In this document: positions 6,779 through 13,262 of the stretch, piece after piece | Layout of the letters: every line of letters begins with the position of its first letter | Position numbering within the stretch: the stretch's first letter is position 1 | Source: CAZYWA01 sp964650975 [NCBI: uncultured bacterium] | Lineage (GTDB): Bacteria > JADJOY01 | Direction: 5' to 3' | DNA: 17,202 nt | Assembly: GCA_964650975.1 (NCBI GenBank) | Contig: CAZYWA010000123.1 | Coordinates: 1 to 17,202 of the forward strand | Made by a program: the position numbers and the translations under genes | Notes under the pieces: generated by a model | The model's input: only the letters and a program-made list of their open reading frames with translations | Databases searched by the model: none | Told to the model about the DNA's origin: nothing

Positions 6779-8536
6779 ATGCACTTCCCACGGTCCGTCT
6801 GGGCTTCACTCGGCCGCTCGGCCTGGCACGTGGCCGGGATCCGACCCCTCGCTGCACGGGTGAGGCGGACACTCGTGTGCGCTGCGCTGCTGGCGAGCGC
6901 GCTCGCCGCGCCACGCGACACCTGTGCCGCACCGCCCGCCCCCGTCCCGCTCTGCAAGTCGACGTGGTGGATGTCGAGCGCGGGCAGCACGTCGTGGACG
7001 AAGCTCCGGGACGATCCCGACGGCGTGCCGCTCAGCCAGCTTCGCTTCTCGACAGGCTACAGCGCGCCGATCGAGTTTGAAGAAGGTTTCCTCGACTTCG
7101 ACGACGACGAGAAGAGCGACGTCTTCACCGCGGAACCGATCGGAAACGGCCAGTACTACCGGTGGCGCTACTCCCCGCACGGAAGCGGTGCCTGGGTGGA
7201 TCTGGCCTTCGACACCACGCCCCTCGACCAGTTGCGCTTCGGCGTTTTCGGCGACGACTTCTTCCACACGGACGTTTTCTCGGTGGGGCCGGGTGGGCAG
7301 TTCCGATATTCCCAGAGCGGCACGGGCTCGTGGGTGAATCTCGCCTACGACCCGGGCGCGTCGGTCGATCAACTCTACTTCGGGGATTTCGACTGGGACT
7401 ACCGGACCGACGTGCTCAAGATCGTCCAGGTGGATCCGCTGACCGTCCAGTGGCAGGTGTCCTACAAAGGCACCGAGAGCTACCAGGTGCTCAACACGGT
7501 GTCCTCGCTCTACCCGGGACTCCAGTTCGGCGACATCGACGACAACGGTAAGACCGACGCGTTCTTCTCGCTGCCCGATCCGAACGTGAGCGGGCAATGG
7601 GACTGGTACTGGTTCCCCAATTCCACCGGGGCGCCGCAGCTCCTCTCCACACGCACCGACGAGAACCAAAACGCGTTGCTGGTGGGAGACTTCAACGGCG
7701 ACCACACCGCCGATCTCTTCTACACCACTCCCCACGCGGGCGGCGGTCTGCAGTGGTGGTACCACTACCGCTTGCTCGAGCCACCGATGACCCAGGGGGA
7801 CAAGCAGCTCGCTTACGACACGACCCCGGCCGACCAGCTCCGCTTCGCGGACTTCAACGGCGATGGGATCGTCGACCTCTTCCGCATGGACGCATGCGAT
7901 CTCTTCTCGGACACGTTCGAGTACAGGCCCAGCCCGTACACCCTGGTTCAGTGGAGCAAAGTGCAGCAGGGGGTCCACAACGCCGTGTACGTGAACTCGC
8001 CGGCGGCCATGGGCGGGACCGTCTTCGGCCTGGATGCCTTCGTCGGGTTCGGCGACACCTCGTCCGCCTACGTCGAGGACGACACGCCCAACGCCGAGAC
8101 CCACTACCACGCGCGCTTCCAGATCAACCCGCACGACTTCGATCCCGGCGAGTCGAGCGGAGCGTTCCGCGTGCGGGTCGCGATCGCGTTCCAGGGGAAC
8201 CCGCAGAAGCGCATCGTGGCGATCGTGCTCAAGCGCCAGAACGGCAACTACTTCATCGAGGCGCGCGCCCGCCAGGACGACGACACCCTCGACGACACCG
8301 GCTTCGTCCCGATCACCGACGACATCCACATGATCGACTTCGACTGGACCCGCGCCACGTCGCCGTCGGCCGGGGACGGCGAGCTCGACTTCTGGGTGGA
8401 CGGCGTTCTGCAATCGACCATCAGCTCGGTCGCGGACGGAAACGCCACCATCGACTTCATCCGCCTCGGCTTGATGAGCATCAAGCCCGGCGCCAGCGGC
8501 GACGTCTACTTCGACAACTTCGCCTCGGGGCACTGA
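6779..8536 (+). CDS. Exported FG-GAP/VCBS-like repeat protein with lectin-like C-terminal domain
   Basis: From ATG 6779 the protein has 585 residues. A long basic n-region (1-30) precedes the hydrophobic stretch TLVCAALLASALAA and an AA-P cleavage area near residue 51. Six repeats of about 50 residues follow, each with a D-rich loop: FDDDEKSDVF (107-116), FGDDFFHTDVF (157-167), FDWDYRTDVL (204-213), IDDNGKTDAF (253-262), FNGDHTADLF (305-314) and FNGDGIVDLF (359-368). These resemble the calcium-binding loops of FG-GAP/VCBS beta-propeller blades; the second is degenerate. Residues 374-585 start DLFSDTFE and end D-x-YFDNFASGH, with features of a concanavalin/LamG-like jelly roll (HYHARFQINP, ELDFWVDG). 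It follows the solenoid gene on the same strand and shares its FS-x-x-FE motif, so both may belong to one cell-surface module. The exact start is uncertain. Confidence 0.85.
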   Translation: MHFPRSVWASLGRSAWHVAGIRPLAARVRRTLVCAALLASALAAPRDTCAAPPAPVPLCKSTWWMSSAGSTSWTKLRDDPDGVPLSQLRFSTGYSAPIEFEEGFLDFDDDEKSDVFTAEPIGNGQYYRWRYSPHGSGAWVDLAFDTTPLDQLRFGVFGDDFFHTDVFSVGPGGQFRYSQSGTGSWVNLAYDPGASVDQLYFGDFDWDYRTDVLKIVQVDPLTVQWQVSYKGTESYQVLNTVSSLYPGLQFGDIDDNGKTDAFFSLPDPNVSGQWDWYWFPNSTGAPQLLSTRTDENQNALLVGDFNGDHTADLFYTTPHAGGGLQWWYHYRLLEPPMTQGDKQLAYDTTPADQLRFADFNGDGIVDLFRMDACDLFSDTFEYRPSPYTLVQWSKVQQGVHNAVYVNSPAAMGGTVFGLDAFVGFGDTSSAYVEDDTPNAETHYHARFQINPHDFDPGESSGAFRVRVAIAFQGNPQKRIVAIVLKRQNGNYFIEARARQDDDTLDDTGFVPITDDIHMIDFDWTRATSPSAGDGELDFWVDGVLQSTISSVADGNATIDFIRLGLMSIKPGASGDVYFDNFASGH

Positions 8537-8574
8537 AGGCGAACGAGCGCTGCCCACCGAGGGACCGACCCGGC

Positions 8575-8603
8575 TTGACGCCGTGTCACATTCGCGGCAT
8601 CAT
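8575..8603 (+). promoter_or_regulatory. Candidate sigma70-type promoter of the RHH/zinc-ribbon - AarF cluster
   Basis: TTGACG (8575-8580; 5 of 6 matches to the -35 consensus) is followed after 17 bases by CATCAT (8598-8603; 4 of 6 to -10). This is the best-spaced promoter seen in the window. The predicted transcription start, near 8610, falls inside the GTG-repeat array. Confidence 0.5.
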
Positions 8604-8620
8604 GTGTTACAACGTGATAC
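8583..8620 (+). promoter_or_regulatory. Operator-like direct repeats GTG(T/A)YAC
   Basis: GTGTCAC (8583-8589), GTGTTAC (8604-8610) and GTGATAC (8614-8620) are direct copies of one heptad. Start-to-start distances are 21 and 10 bp, so all three lie on about the same face of the helix. They cover the promoter spacer and the predicted start of transcription, just upstream of a gene for a ribbon-helix-helix protein. RHH regulators commonly bind tandem short sites, so autoregulation is inferred. Confidence 0.45.
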
Positions 8621-8631
8621 GCGATGAGCAC

Positions 8632-8636
8632 GGAGG
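8632..8636 (+). promoter_or_regulatory. Ribosome binding site fixing the start at 8642
   Basis: GGAGG lies 5 bases before the ATG at 8642. An in-frame ATG at 8624 lies upstream of this site and has no ribosome binding site of its own, so it is rejected. Confidence 0.75.
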
Positions 8637-8641
8637 TCGAC

Positions 8642-9121
8642 ATGGCTGAGCGGGACGATTCGCCCGACAAGGACGAGAAGGAGCTGAAGGAGAAAGTGCT
8701 GCACGCGCGCATCTCCGAGACGCTCGATCAGGAGCTGCGCACCAAGGCCGCGAGCCTCGGGCTCTCGGTCTCGAATCTGGTGCGGAACATCCTGCTCAAC
8801 ACCTTCGGGCTGGTGGAGGACGTGCTGCAGGACAGCGCCAGCATCGCGCGTTCGGCGCGCGGCGAGCCCGATCCGGTCGTGAAACGTGCGAAGCAGGCGG
8901 AGGAGGCCGCGCGCGGTCGTGAGGCCGAGCGCGCCGCGGCTGCGCCGATCGTCGGCTGGCAGGACTCGACACTCGCGGTCAATGCGGTGTGCGAACGCTG
9001 CAACAAGATCCTCGCCAAGGGAACCAAGGGCGCCTTCGCGGTTCGCGAGGTGCCGGGCCCGCGCACGGTGCTCTGTCCCAAGTGCTTGAAGAAGGAGCTC
9101 GGCGATGCCCACGACGACTGA
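8642..9121 (+). CDS. Small ribbon-helix-helix plus zinc-ribbon protein
   Basis: The gene encodes 159 residues. Residues 19-57 fit a ribbon-helix-helix fold: strand VLHARIS, helix ETLDQELRTKAASLGL, turn, helix SVSNLVRNILLNTFGL. A charged helical linker (about 58-105, rich in Ala/Arg/Glu) follows. Then comes a four-cysteine zinc-ribbon pattern: C117-x-x-C120 and C145-x-x-C148, with a beta-like segment between. RHH domains dimerise and bind DNA through the N-terminal strand; the zinc ribbon may bind DNA, RNA or a partner. No toxin gene adjoins it. Instead its last 17 bases overlap the AarF-type kinase gene, implying coupled translation. The GTG-repeat array upstream is a plausible self-operator. 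Function beyond DNA binding is unknown; the domain reading is good, the regulatory role inferred. Confidence 0.85.
   Translation: MAERDDSPDKDEKELKEKVLHARISETLDQELRTKAASLGLSVSNLVRNILLNTFGLVEDVLQDSASIARSARGEPDPVVKRAKQAEEAARGREAERAAAAPIVGWQDSTLAVNAVCERCNKILAKGTKGAFAVREVPGPRTVLCPKCLKKELGDAHDD
9094..9097 (+). promoter_or_regulatory. Internal ribosome binding site for the AarF-type gene
   Basis: GGAG, within GAAGGAG, lies 7 bases before the ATG at 9105, inside the last codons of the zinc-ribbon gene. It supports a genuine 17-base gene overlap rather than a later start. Confidence 0.6.
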
Positions 9122-10757
9122 GGGTTCGCTGGATCGCGCGGAACCCGCCAGCGTCTCGGCTCGACCTCGAGCGGATGCGGCGGGAGGGACGCGCACCGTC
9201 GCGTCCGCGGCCCTCCGGGGAATGATCGACGGCGAACGGGATCACTCGGCGGTGCCGTGGTTGGCGCAGGTGCTGTACGGTCTCGATCTGACGGCGCGAG
9301 TCGTCGGTGCCTCGGGTGGGCTCGCGGCGCGGGTGCTCGGGAACGTCGACCGGCTGGTGGGCGACGTGCTAGGCGACGCGACCGCGGTCGCGGCCGACGC
9401 GCAGGCGCTCTACGCGCTGCTCGCCAGGCGCTCGGGCGAGCTGCGCGCCGCGTGGCAGGCGAGCCCGCGGTTCGCGCGCATCGTGGGTGACGTGCTCAAG
9501 ATCGTCGCGGCCTACCGGGTGCACGCGCTGCGTGCCGAGTGGCTGGCGCCGCTGGCGCGCGAGGCGGCGCTCGCGCGGCTTCACGAAGCGCAGGCCGCGC
9601 GCTTCTACCAGCTGTGCGTCGATCTGCGCGGCGGGCTTTTGAAGCTGGGACAGTTCGCGTCGAGCCGCGTCGACCTGTTGCCGGAAGCGTGGCTGACACA
9701 GCTCTCTCGCCTTCAGGATCAGGTGCCGTTCGTGCCCTACGAGTCGATCGCCGCGGTGATCGAGCGCGAGCTGGGTCAGGCACCGGACACGCTCTTCCGA
9801 TCCTTCGAGCGCGAGCCGATCGCGGCCGCGTCGCTGGCGCAGGTGCACGGCGCCGAGCTCGCCGACGGCACGCGGGTGGTGGTGAAGGTGCAGGTGCCCG
9901 GCGTGGATCGCGACGTGGACATCGATCTCACCGCATTCCGGGTGCTGGCGCCGTTCCTGAGCGAGCTCTTGCCGCAGCTCGACCTGGTGTCGATCGCCAC
10001 CGAGGTGGATCGCGCGATCCGCGAGGAGCTCGACTTCTCGGGCGAGGCCGAGCGAGCCATCGCGTTCGGCGCGCGCTTCGCGGGCGACGAGCGCGTGACC
10101 GTGCCACGCGTCCATCCCGAGCTTTCGGCGCGTCGCGTGCTCACGCTCGAGCGCCTCGAAGGCGAGCGGCTGGTGCCGTTTCTCGAAAGCTGCGAGGCGC
10201 GCGGAGAAGAAGGCGCGCGCGATCGCGACGCGCTCTTCGCCGCGCTGATCGGCAGCTTCTGCACGCAAGTGCTCGATCACGGCGCCTTTCACGCCGATCC
10301 GCATCCCGGGAACTTTCTGGTTCAGCGTGGCGGACGGCTCGCGATCTTCGATTTTGGCTGTGTCGTGACCTACACGCCCGAGCTCAGGCGCGCGTACGCG
10401 GAGCTCGCGGGTGCGGTGCTCGGCGGCACCGGCGAGCGGGTCGCGGGGCTGCTGCACGCGCTCGGCTTCCGCTCGCGCGGCGACGATCCGCACGCGCTCG
10501 CCAAGCTGGCCGACATGTTCCTCGACGTGTTCCGGGCCCAGGGTGGCCTCGATTTCGCGACGCTCGACCCCGAGGCCGAGGCGCGCCGCATGCTCGAGCT
10601 GGTGCAAGCCAACCCGATCGCCCACGTACCGCAGCATTTCGTGATGCTCGGCCGAGTGTTCGCGTCGCTCGGCGGCCTGGTGTTCCGGTTCCGCCCCCAG
10701 GTCGATTTTTTCGGCTTGATCGCCCCCGCCCTCGCGGCCGCACTTCGCGAGAGCTGA
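9105..10757 (+). CDS. UbiB/AarF/ADCK-type atypical protein kinase-like ATPase
   Basis: The gene encodes 550 residues. The UbiB-family hallmarks are all present: KxGQ motif (Lys180-Gln183, LLKLGQFASSR), the Ala-rich loop AAASLAQVH (240-248) that replaces the kinase Gly-rich loop, Lys261 in VVVKVQ, acidic DFSGEAE (310-316), catalytic loop HADPHPGN (396-403) and DFG (416-418). The family includes UbiB (ubiquinone synthesis), the mitochondrial ADCK proteins and AarF. They bind nucleotide and support prenyl-lipid or quinone metabolism; protein kinase activity is generally repressed by the KxGQ insert. Residues 1-170 are an extra N-terminal helical region, larger than in short family members. Typical C-terminal membrane helices of proteobacterial UbiB are not obvious. 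No ubi gene adjoins it, so a quinone role is not shown. It overlaps the RHH/zinc-ribbon gene and precedes the unknown 231-residue gene. Confidence 0.92.
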   Translation: MPTTTEGSLDRAEPASVSARPRADAAGGTRTVASAALRGMIDGERDHSAVPWLAQVLYGLDLTARVVGASGGLAARVLGNVDRLVGDVLGDATAVAADAQALYALLARRSGELRAAWQASPRFARIVGDVLKIVAAYRVHALRAEWLAPLAREAALARLHEAQAARFYQLCVDLRGGLLKLGQFASSRVDLLPEAWLTQLSRLQDQVPFVPYESIAAVIERELGQAPDTLFRSFEREPIAAASLAQVHGAELADGTRVVVKVQVPGVDRDVDIDLTAFRVLAPFLSELLPQLDLVSIATEVDRAIREELDFSGEAERAIAFGARFAGDERVTVPRVHPELSARRVLTLERLEGERLVPFLESCEARGEEGARDRDALFAALIGSFCTQVLDHGAFHADPHPGNFLVQRGGRLAIFDFGCVVTYTPELRRAYAELAGAVLGGTGERVAGLLHALGFRSRGDDPHALAKLADMFLDVFRAQGGLDFATLDPEAEARRMLELVQANPIAHVPQHFVMLGRVFASLGGLVFRFRPQVDFFGLIAPALAAALRES

Positions 10758-10758
10758 G

Positions 10759-10810
10759 CGCGATCGACCGCCGCGGACGCGAGAGACCGCGTCCCTCCGG
10801 TCGATTCGCG
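10759..10810 (+). other. Compound intercistronic stem-loop
   Basis: An outer stem pairs CGCG-ATCGACCG (10759-10770) with CGGTCGAT-CGCG (10798-10810, one bulged T at 10806). After a small internal loop, an inner stem pairs GGACGCG (10775-10781) with CGCGTCC (10788-10794) around AGAGAC. It starts two bases after the AarF-type stop codon and fills most of the gap to the next start. No T-tract follows. It could be a Rho-type or processing/stabilising element, or an attenuator for the downstream gene. Confidence 0.6.
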
Positions 10811-10816
10811 TAAGCT
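10811..10816 (+). promoter_or_regulatory. TANNNT box 7 bases before a start with no ribosome binding site
   Basis: TAAGCT lies 7 bases before the GTG at 10824. No Shine-Dalgarno-like sequence is present. A -10 box at this distance is the arrangement seen for leaderless transcripts in several high-GC bacteria. No convincing -35 box is visible (17 bases upstream is CGCGTC). Confidence 0.25.
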
Positions 10817-10823
10817 TGCGTTC

Positions 10824-11519
10824 GTGACCGAACCCGCGGCGCCCACCCCTTGGTACGTCTACCCCGTGCTGCTGGCACCGCGGCGGATCGCGCGGAGCCT
10901 CGACGCGGTGCGCGCATCGGGGCGGTTCGAGCGGGTGCCGAATCTGTGGCAGCTCTCGCAGGGCGTGATCCGGACGTGGCACCGGATCCTGTTCCGCAGC
11001 GAGACCGTGGGCCTCTGTGTGTCGCATCCGCCGCGACCCAACTGGCGCGCGCGGCTCTTCCAGTTCCGGCCGTTACGCGGGCCGTTTCTGCTCGCGGCGG
11101 GTGCCGTGGCGCCGCTCGATCTCACCGGCCTGGCGAGCCGCCCCGAGCGCACGATCCGGCACCTGCTCGGCACCCATCACGACGGCAAGCAGTTCGCGTA
11201 CGACCTCGAGATCCTCGCGTGTCATCCCGGTCGGTTGACCGAGCTGCGAGGCGCGGTCGAGGCGCTGCTCGCGACCGACGATCGCGAGAGCCGCTGGCTC
11301 GCCGATCTCGCCGTTTACCAGACCTACCATCCGCGCTTGCTGGCGGCGGTGACGGCGGCGGAGCAGGGCGATCTGGGGCTCGACGCCCGCGAGCGCCGCG
11401 ACCCCGACATCTCGTTCGCAGGCTATCTCGCGTGGTGCGCGGCCCAGCCGGAAACGCTCGGCGAGACGCTGGCGCTGTGGCGCCGAGGCGCCTATCGGTG
11501 GAGCGTAGGCCGCGCGTAG
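10824..11519 (+). CDS. Hypothetical protein, 231 residues
   Basis: I do not recognise a named domain. The protein starts from GTG and is soluble-looking, with no signal peptide or clear membrane span. It is rich in Arg, Leu and Trp. Notable segments are WYVYPVLLAPRRIARSL (10-26), NLWQLSQGVIRTWHRILFRS (40-59), RARLFQFRPLRGPFLLAAGA (74-93), RTIRHLLGTHHDGKQFAYDL (108-127, with the only His-rich patch) and YQTYHPRLL. Codon use matches its neighbours, and the frame is free of stops over almost 700 bases, so it is very likely a real gene. It follows the AarF-type gene by 66 bases, across a long stem-loop, and has no visible ribosome binding site. It may have its own expression signal. Neighbourhood suggests a link to the AarF-type protein; no function is claimed. 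Confidence 0.8.
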   Translation: MTEPAAPTPWYVYPVLLAPRRIARSLDAVRASGRFERVPNLWQLSQGVIRTWHRILFRSETVGLCVSHPPRPNWRARLFQFRPLRGPFLLAAGAVAPLDLTGLASRPERTIRHLLGTHHDGKQFAYDLEILACHPGRLTELRGAVEALLATDDRESRWLADLAVYQTYHPRLLAAVTAAEQGDLGLDARERRDPDISFAGYLAWCAAQPETLGETLALWRRGAYRWSVGRA

Positions 11520-11618
11520 TCGAGCGCGAAGCGTCGCCCGATCGATCGCTCGCGCGCGACCGACCGCGCAGGATCCAGCACCGTCGACGATGTTGCGGGC
11601 GACACAGGGACCCTGGAG

Positions 11619-11640
11619 GCCCACCGGTCCCTCGGTGGGC
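11619..11640. terminator. Candidate bidirectional terminator hairpin
   Basis: GCCCACCG (11619-11626) and CGGTGGGC (11633-11640) form a perfect 8-bp GC-rich stem with loop GTCCCT. It is placed between the convergent hypothetical gene (ends 11519) and the aldo/keto reductase gene (ends 11671). There is no T-tract on either strand. Position and stem strength support a termination role. Confidence 0.45.
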
Positions 11641-11670
11641 GGCGCACGATCGGACGACTCGCGACGCCGC

Positions 11671-12798
11671 TCAGCGAAACGCGGAGAGCGCGGTCTTCGC
11701 GTCGAGCGGCGGGATCGAGGCGAGCACCAGGTTCTCGAGGGCGTGCTGCGGCTTGCTCATGCCCACCAGCGCCACGGTGAGGCCGGCGGCGGAGCGGGAG
11801 AGCTGCAGCGCGCGCTGCGCGTCGGTCGAGAGTCCGGTGCAGTAGCGCTTCACGTTGCGGTCGAGGCCGGCCGCGAGCCGCCCCTGGTGGATCGCGGCGC
11901 TGCCGAAGACACCCACGCCCAAGCGCTCGGCAGCTTCCAGCAGCGAGAGCTTCTCGCCCTCGACTTCCTGGGTCTTCGAGCGCCAGAGCTCGGGCATCTT
12001 GACGTTGAGCGGCGCCTGCACCGACTTGAAGTGGTGGCGCCCGCCGCCCACGGTCTTCGCGATCGTGACCAGCTCGGCCAGGCTCAGGTGCTCGCGGGCG
12101 GTGGGCGGCTGCCGGAAGCCGTTCCAGGTGGCGGTGCCGTAGCTCGAGATCTCGCCGCGCTCCACGGCCGCTTCCAGCTCCTCGAACGCCAGGTGCATCT
12201 TCCGCGCGAAGTCCTTGGGCCCCACGATCGGCCGCTGACCCTCGGGGTTGTGCACGTAGTAGAGGTCGATCTTGTCGAGGCCCAGGTTCTGGCGGCTGAC
12301 ACCGATCTGGTCGCGCAGGTAGCCGGGCGCGATGCAGTGGGTGCCCACGAAGTCCTCGCGCCGCGCGATGCCGCGCTTCACGAAGCTCTCCTCGATCCAC
12401 GCCTCGCCGTCGCCGGGGCGGCGGCCGTCGAACGGCACGTAGCCGCCCTTGGTCGAGACGAAGACCTCGTCGCGGCTCACCTGCTTGGCCTTGATCAGCT
12501 CGGCCAGCGCTTCGCCGACCGCGCGCTCGCTACGCTGGAACCGGTAGTTGATCGCGGTGTCGACGACGTTGCAGCCGTTCAAGAGCGCGAGCCGCAGGCA
12601 TTCGGCGTAGCCGCGGTCGGTGGCGGCGTCGGGGCTGCCCAGGTAGGTGCCGAGGCCAATCGAGCCCAGGGTCATGCCGTCGCCGGCCGCGACGTGGAAG
12701 TGCTCGGCCACCGGCGGCTTGATGTCCGGCTCCTTGGCGGCCCGGAGGCGCGCGGCGAAGCGCGCGGTGCCTTTGGGGGTGGCTTTACCGGTGACCAT
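11671..12798 (-). CDS. Aldo/keto reductase
   Basis: The gene encodes 375 residues. The catalytic tetrad of the aldo/keto reductase superfamily is intact: Asp80 (NVVDTAINYR), Tyr85, Lys117 (FVSTKGGY) and His183 (DLYYVHNPEG). Other family marks are GLGTYLG (48-54), SERAVGEAL (90-98) and SSYGTATWNGFRQPP in the barrel. The C-terminal part carries VALVGMSKP, where NADP(H)-binding residues usually lie. Family members reduce aldehydes, ketones or sugars with NADPH in the cytosol. The protein is longer than the usual 310-330 residues. It has an N-terminal extension of about 40 residues rich in Lys/Arg/Ala and an insert after residue 120 (GYVPFDGRRPGDGEAW). The ATG at 12798 has no strong ribosome binding site. 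The substrate is unknown. Confidence 0.92.
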   Translation of the reverse strand: MVTGKATPKGTARFAARLRAAKEPDIKPPVAEHFHVAAGDGMTLGSIGLGTYLGSPDAATDRGYAECLRLALLNGCNVVDTAINYRFQRSERAVGEALAELIKAKQVSRDEVFVSTKGGYVPFDGRRPGDGEAWIEESFVKRGIARREDFVGTHCIAPGYLRDQIGVSRQNLGLDKIDLYYVHNPEGQRPIVGPKDFARKMHLAFEELEAAVERGEISSYGTATWNGFRQPPTAREHLSLAELVTIAKTVGGGRHHFKSVQAPLNVKMPELWRSKTQEVEGEKLSLLEAAERLGVGVFGSAAIHQGRLAAGLDRNVKRYCTGLSTDAQRALQLSRSAAGLTVALVGMSKPQHALENLVLASIPPLDAKTALSAFR

Positions 12799-12851
12799 GG
12801 CCGATCAGTCGCGTCCCGTGGATCCCGCACGGGGAACGCGCTCGAGGATTT

Positions 12852-12891
12852 CGTCGCGGCAGCGCACGTTGGGGAAGCGTCGCGGCAGCGC
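12852..12891. repeat. 14-bp direct repeat upstream of the aldo/keto reductase gene
   Basis: CGTCGCGGCAGCGC occurs at 12852-12865 and again at 12878-12891, a 26-bp step. It lies 54-93 bases upstream of the reductase start, a place where a regulator could bind. Chance recurrence of GC-rich words is also possible. Confidence 0.35.
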
Positions 12892-12915
12892 GGATGCGTT
12901 GCGGGACGAGGGGGC

Positions 12916-12921
12916 AGTATA
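12916..12921 (-). promoter_or_regulatory. Possible -10 box for the aldo/keto reductase gene
   Basis: The minus strand reads TATACT (5 of 6 matches to the -10 consensus) in a GC-rich background, about 118 bases upstream of the start codon. The -35 position gives only TTCCGC (2 of 6 matches). Confidence 0.25.
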
Positions 12922-13023
12922 TGGGACGAGCGGCCTGCGCGGAACGCGCGTCTTTTCTCGACCCGCGCTGGGCGTGCTTCGGCGACGCGGCTCGGCCCAC
13001 CGGAGCGGACGGGGGAAGGTCTG

Positions 13024-13040
13024 GAATCGGCTGCCGATTC
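13024..13040. promoter_or_regulatory. Perfect 17-bp inverted repeat, operator-like
   Basis: GAATCGG-CTG-CCGATTC has 7-bp perfect arms. It lies in the gene-free region 223 bases upstream of the MEDS gene. The size and symmetry suit a dimeric helix-turn-helix regulator, or a small hairpin. No partner regulator is visible in the window. Confidence 0.3.
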
Positions 13041-13251
13041 GGCAATCTAAGTGCAGGCTTTACACGCGAACCCTGTGCCGGTCGTGCAATGCCAGGCAAT
13101 TCCTCCGCTGTGTGGGACCTTGGCCGAGCACTCTCGTGGCACCCGCATTGCTCTCTTCTCGTCGAAGTCCACGAGGATGACGATCCGCCTGTCGCCCCGC
13201 GGCGGACCGAACGCGGCATCGTGCGCGGCCTGATCGCAGCGCCGGTCGCCG

Positions 13252-13256
13252 GGAGG
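13252..13256 (+). promoter_or_regulatory. Ribosome binding site fixing the MEDS gene start
   Basis: GGAGG (within GGGAGGCGAG) is 6 bases before the ATG at 13263. The frame is open for another 123 codons upstream, but that part resembles no MEDS protein, so 13263 is taken as the start. Confidence 0.75.
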
Positions 13257-13262
13257 CGAGAG

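Larger units (their letters stand above)
12799..13262. other. 464-bp stretch without a recognisable gene
   Basis: This is the divergent region between the aldo/keto reductase and MEDS genes. Open frames here look like antisense or chance GC-rich frames, with no family resemblance. Visible elements are a 14-bp direct repeat CGTCGCGGCAGCGC (12852-12865 and 12878-12891), a minus-strand TATACT (12921-12916), a perfect 17-bp dyad at 13024-13040 and the ribosome binding site at 13252. It probably holds the promoters of both genes. Confidence 0.6.

Noticed and set aside
8642-9121. RHH protein as an antitoxin of a toxin-antitoxin pair
   Set aside because: The partner gene is a full-length UbiB/AarF-type ATPase of 550 residues, not a small toxin, and no RelE/ParE/PIN-like ORF adjoins it.
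13058-13063. TTTACA resembling the lac -35 box upstream of the MEDS gene
   Set aside because: No -10-like hexamer lies 15-19 bases downstream (17 bases gives TCGTGC), so it is not supported as a promoter.
12894-13262. N-terminal extension of the MEDS protein by 123 codons
   Set aside because: The upstream part shows no MEDS similarity, and a strong GGAGG site precedes the ATG at 13263.
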